This document shows, piece by piece, positions 1 through 5,278 of a DNA stretch of 9,943 bases. The stretch is from Kiritimatiellaceae bacterium (GTDB lineage: Bacteria; Verrucomicrobiota; Kiritimatiellia; Kiritimatiellales; Pontiellaceae), in the NCBI GenBank assembly GCA_002691095.1, contig NZGU01000024.1, positions 1-9,943 of the forward strand. Reading direction: 5' to 3'. Both the position numbers and the translations under genes were made by a program. The notes under the pieces were generated by a model. That model was given only the letters and a program-made list of their open reading frames with translations. It did no database searches and was not told where the DNA came from. Each line of letters begins with the position of its first letter. Position 1 is the first letter of the stretch.

Positions 1-144
1 CAGCCAAGAAAAAAGCACCGGCGAAGAAGAAGGCTGTGAAGAAAGCGCCAGCCAAGAAAAAAGCACCGGCGAAGAAGAAGGTTGTGAAGAAAGCGCCAGC
101 CAAGAAAAAAGCACCGGCGAAGAAGAAGGCTGTGAAGAAAGCAC
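1..144 (+). repeat. 48-bp in-frame tandem repeat, three near-identical copies
   Basis: Units lie at 1-48, 49-96 and 97-144. Each begins CAGCCAAGAAAAAAGCACCG and encodes 16 residues of the Lys/Ala/Pro repeat. Copy 2 differs from copy 1 at one base (C to T at 82, Ala to Val). Copy 3 differs from copy 1 at one base (G to A at 143, silent). Downstream units encode the same peptide pattern with many synonymous changes. The array may extend beyond the left edge. Confidence 0.9.
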
Positions 145-410
145 CGGCGAAGAAGAAGGTTGCTGCTAAGAAGGCACCGGCGAAGAAGAAGGCTGCTGCA
201 AAGAAGGCTCCGGCTAAAAAGAAAGCGGCAGCGAAAAAAGCACCGGCGAAGAAGAAGGCTGTGAAGAAGGCCCCGGCGAAGAAGAAAGCGGTTGCTAAGA
301 AGGCGCCGGCTAAAAAGAAAGCGGTAGCGAAAAAGGCTCCCGCGAAGAAGATGGCCGCGAAAAAAGCACCGGCAAAGAAAAAAGTAGCTAAGAAGACGCG
401 GCGTAAGTAA
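1..410 (+). CDS. Histone H1-like Lys/Ala/Pro repeat protein, 3' part (5' end outside window)
   Basis: The reading frame is open from base 3 at the left edge to a TAA at 408-410, giving 135 visible residues. The protein is almost entirely Lys, Ala, Pro and Val. It is built from repeats of APAKK (13 complete copies visible) separated by KKA, KAV or KAA spacers, and ends in KKTRRK. Such tails resemble the C-terminal domain of eukaryotic histone H1 and bacterial H1-like proteins (Hc2, AlgP and related nucleoid proteins), which bind DNA through charge and compact it. Function here is inferred from composition only. A GTG at 36 could be read as a start, but the same repeat continues in frame upstream, so it is an internal Val codon. 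Any folded N-terminal domain would lie outside the window. The gene is closed by the terminator at 436-465. Confidence 0.85.
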   Translation, partial: AKKKAPAKKKAVKKAPAKKKAPAKKKVVKKAPAKKKAPAKKKAVKKAPAKKKVAAKKAPAKKKAAAKKAPAKKKAAAKKAPAKKKAVKKAPAKKKAVAKKAPAKKKAVAKKAPAKKMAAKKAPAKKKVAKKTRRK

Positions 411-435
411 AAGCGCTGAAGAGTTTCTAAAGCAG

Positions 436-465
436 AAAAACGGCGGAATTGTTCCGCCGTTTTTT
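436..465 (+). terminator. Intrinsic terminator after the H1-like gene
   Basis: A perfect 8-bp GC-rich stem, CGGCGGAA (441-448) with TTCCGCCG (452-459), has a 3-base TTG loop and is followed by six T residues (460-465). Five A residues (436-440) precede it and extend the stem against the T tract. The A-tract also makes it a weak candidate for bidirectional action. It separates the H1-like gene from the nrdR cluster. Confidence 0.93.
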
Positions 466-524
466 GTTGGTTTCGGAAAGAGAATGACTCTAGGCTTTTT
501 GGTGGTAGAGAGAGTGGGGTTTTC

Positions 525-980
525 ATGAAATGTACAAATTGTGATGGTCGGGACAATCGGGTGATTGACAGTCGTGAGGTTCGTAATGGAAATGCGATCC
601 GTCGTCGGAGGGCTTGTAATTTATGTGGTCACCGCTTCACGACCTATGAGGAGGTGCAGCGAGCGGATCTTCAGGTGACAAAGCGGGATGGTCGGCGGGA
701 AGAGTTCAATCGTGATAAGTTGATGAAGAGCTTGGCGATTGCGTGTCGGAAACGACATATCAGTGTGGAGCAGCTGGAGCGGATTACGGATTCGATTGCA
801 AGCCAGGCGGAGTCGGAGTATGAGCGGGAGATTCCGTCGATTATTCTGGGTCGTAAGGTGATGGAGGCGTTAGTGAAACTGGATGAGGTTGCTTACATTC
901 GATATGCGTCGGTGTATCGGCGTTTCCGGGATGCGGGTCAGTTTATGAATGAGGTGGAGCGCCTGATTGGTCGGGAGTGA
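525..980 (+). CDS. nrdR: Transcriptional repressor NrdR
   Basis: NrdR is the zinc-ribbon/ATP-cone repressor of ribonucleotide reductase genes. It senses ATP/dATP and binds NrdR boxes in nrd promoters. The product is 151 residues, the usual length for the family (about 150). The N-terminal zinc ribbon has C3-x2-C6 and C31-x2-C34, with the family-typical VIDSRE and an RRRR run before C31. The ATP-cone follows at about residues 49-139 (VTKRDGRREEFNRDKL through VAYIRYASVYRRF). The ATG follows a modest purine/G-rich stretch (AGAGAGTGGGG). The stop overlaps the next start as GTGA (977-980), so it probably heads a translationally coupled cluster. I saw no ribonucleotide reductase gene or recognisable NrdR box here, so its targets lie elsewhere. 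Confidence 0.96.
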   Translation: MKCTNCDGRDNRVIDSREVRNGNAIRRRRACNLCGHRFTTYEEVQRADLQVTKRDGRREEFNRDKLMKSLAIACRKRHISVEQLERITDSIASQAESEYEREIPSIILGRKVMEALVKLDEVAYIRYASVYRRFRDAGQFMNEVERLIGRE

Positions 981-1651
981 GTAGATTGTCTGGATCTATA
1001 GTGTTGGCATGGCGAGAGCCGTTGTTTGATTTGTTGCGATCCCTTCCGAAGTTGGAAGAGGCGGAGGCGGAACATGTGGCGGCGGGGGTTGCGGCATTTT
1101 GTGATGAGTCGGGTTTTATGGTGTTGAAACGGGCGGATTTATTGCTGCTGGCGGCGAAGGGCTTGGTTGGATTGCGTCGGGTGGAGGATGCGCGGCTGCT
1201 GTTGGAGTCGGATGATATCTATGGGCGTTTTGCGGAAGGTTGGTTGGATGGATTTGATCGGCTGGATTCGTTTGGTACTCTGTTTCCCTGTTTTTCGCGT
1301 GGGGTGATTGTGCCGGGTCGCTGGGCGGGGTTGCAGCGGGGTTCTATGTGGATTTTGGATATGGGTCGATTGGTTATTTCGGAAGAGGAGTTGCACGAGA
1401 TAATGGTGTTTCGTTCGGTGCGGTGGTTGTTGGAGCAGATGGCGGTATTGTGGGATGAGCAGCTGGGCGAAGGAGTTTTGGGGCTGCGGGGATTGGGTTC
1501 GAATGCGATGCGTAGGCTTTTTGCTGAAGTGGAGTCGGGGGATCGGTCTGAGGTGGTGAAGTTTGTGGAGCAGGTTTTGCGGTGTGAGGGGGCGGAGCGG
1601 GCGTGGCAGAATTGTCCGGATGTGATGGTCTTACCGGGTAGATGTGAATGA
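977..1651 (+). CDS. Unrecognised 224-residue protein between nrdR and lnt
   Basis: I do not recognise this family. The frame runs from a GTG that overlaps the nrdR stop (GTGA) to a TGA that overlaps the lnt start (ATGA at 1648-1651). This double coupling, plus codon composition like its neighbours (G/T-rich third positions), argues that it is real. The 224-residue product has no signal peptide or convincing transmembrane segment. It looks mostly helical, rich in Leu, Glu and Arg, with several Trp (residues 12, 89, 116, 125, 150, 159, 210). A Leu-rich helix lies around 53-66 (ADLLLLAAKGLVGL), followed by an acidic/basic helix (RRVEDARLLLES). Five Cys (42, 105, 203, 213, 223) show no clear metal-binding spacing. 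The helical character might suggest a repeat-helix or adaptor protein, but that is speculation. Confidence 0.8.
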   Translation: MSRLSGSIVLAWREPLFDLLRSLPKLEEAEAEHVAAGVAAFCDESGFMVLKRADLLLLAAKGLVGLRRVEDARLLLESDDIYGRFAEGWLDGFDRLDSFGTLFPCFSRGVIVPGRWAGLQRGSMWILDMGRLVISEEELHEIMVFRSVRWLLEQMAVLWDEQLGEGVLGLRGLGSNAMRRLFAEVESGDRSEVVKFVEQVLRCEGAERAWQNCPDVMVLPGRCE

Positions 1652-3219
1652 GTAAGCGCGATGGATTACGGATAGCGGGAGCGGTTCTTACGGGATTGAT
1701 GTTGGCGGTCTCGTTTCCAGGTTGGGGGCAGTCGACGGTGGTTTTCACGGCGTTGGTTCCGTTGCTTTTGGCGGTGCAGTCGGTCTCTTCAAAGAGGGCG
1801 GCGGGGTTGGCGTGGTTGAGTGGCATGGTTTTCTTTGGGTTGTCACTTTCGTGGTTTTGGAAGATGACTCATACGGTGGATGTCTGGTTGTTTAAGGTGG
1901 GGACGTTGGGGGGCTTTCTGATATTGATTGGGTATTGTGCGCTCTATTTTATTCCGTTTGCGTTGGCGGCGTGTTGGTGCGGGCGGTTATGGGGGAAGGG
2001 GTCGTTGCTCCAAAATCTGCGGGTGATGCTGCTCTTGACGGGGGTGTGGTGCGGGTCTGAGTTTTTGCGGGGCATTCTTTTTTCGGGGTTTGGGTGGAAT
2101 GCGTTGGGGATCTCTCAGTATGCGAACCCAGCGACGATTCAGTTGGCTGAACGGGGAGGGGTGCTGGCGGTTTCGGCGGTGATTGTGTGGATGAATGCGG
2201 GGGTGTTTTTAACGGTTCGACAGTATGTGCAGGGGGGACAGTTGAGAAAGTATCGCCCTCATTTTGAGCTGATGCTGGGGTTGGTTCCGTTGGCGTTGAG
2301 CGTGATGTTTGGGATGCGGGTGTTGTTTAGTCCGTTGCCGATGGGCGAGCCGCTGCAGGTGGGATTGATTCAGCCGAATATTCCACAGACGGCTCGTCGA
2401 GATGTAGCGATGAATCGGGAGATTCGGGAGCGGCTGGAGTCGTTGAGTAGCGCGGCGTTGCGAATGGATGAGATCGCTTTGCTGGTGTGGCCGGAGACGG
2501 CGGCTCCGGATTATGTGCGGTTGAGTTTCCCGAGTCGGGCGCTGGTGAATCGGTTGACGAGGGAGGGGGTTCCGTTGCTAGTGGGTTCGATGGATTATGG
2601 GGATGTGGATGGTGAGCGGCGGTTGTATAACAGCTCGTTGTTGTTTGAGGGGGGGAAGGAGCCTGTGGCGTCGTATCATAAACGGCATTTGGTCCCATTT
2701 GGTGAGTATGTTCCGTTGCCGGGGTTGTTGCGTTTTTTATCTCCGTTGGATGTGGATTTTTCGGCGGGGGATTCGGCGACGGTTTTTGAGATGGAGGGGG
2801 CTGCGCCTTTTGGGGTTTTGATCTGTTTTGAGGATACGATGGGATGGTTGGCGCGAGATGTTGTGCGGGGTGGGGCTCGGTGGCTGGTCAATCAGACGAA
2901 TGATGCGTGGTTTGATCCATCGGCTCAATCGGAGCAGCATTTGGCGCATGCGGTGTTTCGTTGTGTAGAAAATCGGGTGCCGATGGTGCGGAGTTGCAAT
3001 ACGGGGGTGACGGCGATTATTGATGCTTATGGTCGGGTGGAGCGTCGGCTGGAACCTCGGCAGGGTGGTTTTTTGGTGGGGGCGGTTCGACCGGCATTGG
3101 CGGAGCGGGCGCCGACGGTGTATACGGTTTCGGGTGAGCGGTTTGCGCAGGTGGTGCTGGCGGGCGGGGTGCTCTCATTTTTATTGTTGGGGGTGGCACT
3201 GCGACGACACGCGAGATAG
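1648..3219 (+). CDS. lnt: Apolipoprotein N-acyltransferase
   Basis: Lnt transfers an acyl chain from phospholipid to the N-terminal Cys of apolipoproteins in the inner membrane, the last step of lipoprotein maturation in Gram-negatives. The 523-residue product matches the family length (E. coli about 512). The N-terminal 225 residues are hydrophobic, with several membrane segments (about 8-24, 31-47, 56-70, 85-110, 125-135, 172-190, 208-225). A nitrilase-like periplasmic domain follows (about 236-480), and the C-terminus has a last membrane helix (about 500-517). The catalytic triad is visible: E283 (VWPETAAP), K345 (YHKRHLVPFGEYVPL) and C393 (LICFED). The family's NDAWF motif is at 418-422. 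It begins at the ATGA overlap with the preceding gene. A substrate candidate, the lipoprotein-type MsrB, lies later in the window. Confidence 0.97.
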   Translation: MSKRDGLRIAGAVLTGLMLAVSFPGWGQSTVVFTALVPLLLAVQSVSSKRAAGLAWLSGMVFFGLSLSWFWKMTHTVDVWLFKVGTLGGFLILIGYCALYFIPFALAACWCGRLWGKGSLLQNLRVMLLLTGVWCGSEFLRGILFSGFGWNALGISQYANPATIQLAERGGVLAVSAVIVWMNAGVFLTVRQYVQGGQLRKYRPHFELMLGLVPLALSVMFGMRVLFSPLPMGEPLQVGLIQPNIPQTARRDVAMNREIRERLESLSSAALRMDEIALLVWPETAAPDYVRLSFPSRALVNRLTREGVPLLVGSMDYGDVDGERRLYNSSLLFEGGKEPVASYHKRHLVPFGEYVPLPGLLRFLSPLDVDFSAGDSATVFEMEGAAPFGVLICFEDTMGWLARDVVRGGARWLVNQTNDAWFDPSAQSEQHLAHAVFRCVENRVPMVRSCNTGVTAIIDAYGRVERRLEPRQGGFLVGAVRPALAERAPTVYTVSGERFAQVVLAGGVLSFLLLGVALRRHAR

Positions 3220-3284
3220 GATACGGGTCTGTTGCGTTGGGGTGATGTTAGATTCGGTTGAGGGTTGAGGGTAAGCGAAGTAGT

Positions 3285-4379
3285 ATGCTGGAAGAGTTAA
3301 AAAAAGAGCTAGAGACATTTCGGGAAAAGCTGCAGGAGATGGAGGGCTACTTGGAAATGGATCGGCGCAAGGAGGAGCTGGCGGCGTTGGAGGCGGCGGC
3401 GGCAACACCGGATTTTTGGAATGATCAGGCGGCGGCACAGAAGAATATTGCGGCGACGCGGGCGCTGAAGCAGGTGGTTAATCCGTTTGAGGCGATTGTG
3501 AATTCGCTGGATGATGCGGGGGTGTTGACGGAGCTGGCGGAGGCGGATGAGGCGGGGGCTTTGGGGGAGTTGCGGGCGGAGTTGGATTCGGTGGGTTCGG
3601 GTTTCAAGGCGTTGGAGTTGCAATCGTTGTTGGGCAATGAGTTTGATGGGAACAATGCGTATTTGACGTTGCATGCGGGTGCCGGGGGAACGGAGAGTTG
3701 CGATTGGGCGGATATGCTCTATCGGATGTATACACGGTATGCGGAGCGGCAGGGCTTTAAGGTGCAGGTGATGGATTACCAGGCGGGGGATGAGGCGGGC
3801 ATCAAGAGTGTTTCGTTGTTGATTCAGGGGTCTTATGCCTACGGGTTGTTGAAGTCCGAGCGGGGTGTGCACCGATTGGTGCGGATCAGTCCGTTCGATT
3901 CGCAGTCGCGGCGGCATACGTCTTTTTCGGCGGCGGATGTGAGTCCGGAGCTGGATGATGAGATTGAGATTGAGGTGGTGGAGTCAGATTTGCGGATCGA
4001 TACCTTTCGGGCACAAGGGGCGGGTGGCCAGCATGTGAACACAACGGATTCGGCGGTTCGGATTGTGCACTTGCCGACGGGTACGGTGGTGCAGTGTCAG
4101 GCGGAGCGGTCGCAACATAAGAACAGGGCGTCGGCGATGAAGATGTTGAAAGCGCGGCTTTATGAAATTGAGCAGGATAAGAAGCGGCAGGCGGTGGATC
4201 AGCTCTATAGTGATAAGGGTGAGATTGCGTGGGGGTCGCAGATTCGGTCGTATGTCATGCAGCCGTATACGATGGTGAAGGACCATCGGACGGATGAGCA
4301 GATGGGGAATGTGCAGGCGGTGTTAGATGGCGAGCTGGACTCGTTTATTCAAACGTTTTTAAAGCAGAATAGATCATGA
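3285..4379 (+). CDS. prfB: Peptide chain release factor 2
   Basis: RF2 reads UGA and UAA stop codons and triggers peptide release on the ribosome. From the ATG at 3285 the product has 364 residues, matching E. coli RF2 (365). The N-terminal domain is a coiled coil (MLEELKKELETF). The stop-recognition tripeptide SPF is at 202-204, with RRHTSF after it, and the catalytic GGQ is at 247-249 (GAGGQHVN). The C-terminal WGSQIRSY and AVLDGELDSFI blocks are also present. A longer reading from TTG at 3258 adds nine residues with no family support. The gene is one unbroken frame: the +1 programmed frameshift with in-frame UGA found near codon 26 in many bacteria is absent, and EGYLEMD reads straight through. 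The Shine-Dalgarno for 3285 is weak (GAGGG at 3267-3271, 13 bases away). It overlaps trpC by ATGA. Confidence 0.97.
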   Translation: MLEELKKELETFREKLQEMEGYLEMDRRKEELAALEAAAATPDFWNDQAAAQKNIAATRALKQVVNPFEAIVNSLDDAGVLTELAEADEAGALGELRAELDSVGSGFKALELQSLLGNEFDGNNAYLTLHAGAGGTESCDWADMLYRMYTRYAERQGFKVQVMDYQAGDEAGIKSVSLLIQGSYAYGLLKSERGVHRLVRISPFDSQSRRHTSFSAADVSPELDDEIEIEVVESDLRIDTFRAQGAGGQHVNTTDSAVRIVHLPTGTVVQCQAERSQHKNRASAMKMLKARLYEIEQDKKRQAVDQLYSDKGEIAWGSQIRSYVMQPYTMVKDHRTDEQMGNVQAVLDGELDSFIQTFLKQNRS

Positions 4380-5149
4380 GTATATTAGATAAGATTGTGG
4401 CGGATAAGCGGGTTGAGGTGGCGGCATTGAAGGCGGCTGATCCGGTGGCATCGTGGAGTATGCCGGAGGAAGCGCCGGGTAATTTTGTGGAGGCGATACG
4501 ATCCGTGCCCATGGGACTGATTGCGGAGGTGAAGCGAAAGTCACCTTCAGCGGGCATCATTCGTGAACCGTTTGATCCGGTTGAGATTGCGCGCTCGTAT
4601 GAGTCGGCGGGAGCTGCGGCTATTTCATGTTTGATGGATGGAGCATATTTTGGAGGGGGGGCGAGTGATTTTCGAGCCGTGAGAGCGGCGGTTTCGCTGC
4701 CGATGTTATATAAGGAGTTTGTCATTGATCCGTGGCAAGTGGCTCATGCGCAGAAGTTGGGTGCCTCGGCGGTGCTGTTGATTGCGGCGGTGTTGACGGA
4801 TGAGGAGCTGCGCTCTTATTCTGCCGATATTGTTCAGCGGAATATGACGCCGTTGGTGGAAGTGCATGACCGAGAAGAGATGGATCGAGCTATGCATGTT
4901 GGGGCAACGTGTGTTGGCATCAATAATCGCAATTTAAAAACTTTTGAGACGTCGCTTGATGTGACCTATTCGTTGGCGCATGAGGTGCCGGATGATCTTA
5001 CGTTAATTAGTGAAAGCGGGATTCGCACGGCGGAAGATGTGCGAGCACTTCAGCAGTGTGGTGCGCATGCGTTGCTGGTGGGAGAACAACTTTTACGTCA
5101 GCCGTGTCCGCGTGAGGCAGTGCAAGAATTAATGAAAGAAGTAGGCTGA
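4376..5149 (+). CDS. trpC: Indole-3-glycerol phosphate synthase
   Basis: TrpC closes the indole ring of CdRP to make indole-3-glycerol phosphate in tryptophan synthesis; it is a cytoplasmic (beta/alpha)8 barrel. The product has 257 residues, typical of a stand-alone TrpC rather than a TrpC-TrpF fusion. Active-site positions are visible: E51 and K53 (AEVKRKSPS), K113 (LYKEF), E162 (LVEVH), N183/N184 (GINNRNL), and E213-S214 (ISESGI). The phosphate-binding segment LLVGEQLL is near the end. The ATG overlaps the prfB stop (ATGA), so it is probably co-translated with prfB. No other trp gene is visible, so the pathway genes are dispersed or lie elsewhere. I see no clear terminator just after the stop. 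Confidence 0.97.
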   Translation: MSILDKIVADKRVEVAALKAADPVASWSMPEEAPGNFVEAIRSVPMGLIAEVKRKSPSAGIIREPFDPVEIARSYESAGAAAISCLMDGAYFGGGASDFRAVRAAVSLPMLYKEFVIDPWQVAHAQKLGASAVLLIAAVLTDEELRSYSADIVQRNMTPLVEVHDREEMDRAMHVGATCVGINNRNLKTFETSLDVTYSLAHEVPDDLTLISESGIRTAEDVRALQQCGAHALLVGEQLLRQPCPREAVQELMKEVG

Positions 5150-5168
5150 TTTGTAGTGCGAATTAGGC

Positions 5169-5196
5169 TTGCTTGAGGTGCTATTTACTTTATTAT
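5169..5196 (+). promoter_or_regulatory. Possible sigma-70-type promoter for the secretin gene
   Basis: TTGCTT (5169-5174) and TATTAT (5191-5196) are separated by 16 bases. The -10 matches TATAAT at five of six positions, while the -35 matches TTGACA at only three. The 129-base gap between trpC and the secretin is the only long non-coding stretch upstream of that gene and is clearly more AT-rich than the flanking genes, which fits a promoter region. The exact boxes are a weak call. Confidence 0.3.
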
Positions 5197-5233
5197 TTCA
5201 GACTCTTTATGAAATATCAGTCTCATGATTGTT

Positions 5234-5243
5234 CTTACGTAAG
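5234..5243. other. Perfect 10-bp palindrome upstream of the secretin gene
   Basis: CTTACGTAAG is a perfect 10-bp palindrome, 38 bases downstream of the possible -10 and 35 bases before the secretin start. It could be an operator half-site pair or chance; I know of no regulator with this site. It does not extend into longer arms. Confidence 0.25.
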
Positions 5244-5266
5244 GTAAATTTTTAAATGTATTAATC

Positions 5267-5271
5267 AGGAG
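5267..5271 (+). promoter_or_regulatory. Strong Shine-Dalgarno of the secretin gene
   Basis: AGGAG lies 7 bases before the ATG at 5279. It is one of the two best ribosome-binding sites in the window (the other precedes the exonuclease) and fixes the start codon. Its quality contrasts with the weak or coupled starts in the preceding cluster. Confidence 0.8.
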
Positions 5272-5278
5272 TGACGAG

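Noticed and set aside
36..38. GTG as the start of the H1-like gene
   Set aside because: The same repeat peptide continues in frame upstream to the window edge, so this is an internal Val codon.
1..144. Regular 48-bp repeats, considered as a CRISPR array or non-coding satellite
   Set aside because: The units are contiguous with no unique spacers, are a multiple of three, and lie in an unbroken Lys/Ala/Pro reading frame.
467..496. Possible promoter for nrdR (TTGGTT, 18-base gap, TAGGCT)
   Set aside because: Only three of six bases match at each box; too weak to list, although a promoter somewhere in 466-524 is likely.
1374..1826. Long minus-strand open frame opposite the nrdR-lnt junction
   Set aside because: It is rich in Pro, Thr and Asn as expected from antisense of G/T-rich genes, crosses two real genes and has no domain signal.
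3258..3260. TTG as the prfB start
   Set aside because: It adds nine residues with no family match and has no Shine-Dalgarno; the ATG at 3285 gives the normal RF2 N-terminus and length.
3309..3917. 202-codon minus-strand open frame inside prfB
   Set aside because: It is an Arg/Leu/Gln/Ile-rich antisense shadow of a clearly real prfB.
5150..5278. Trp leader or attenuator, tRNA or small RNA in the gap after trpC
   Set aside because: No Trp-rich leader peptide, cloverleaf or terminator hairpin is visible; only a possible promoter, a palindrome and a ribosome-binding site.
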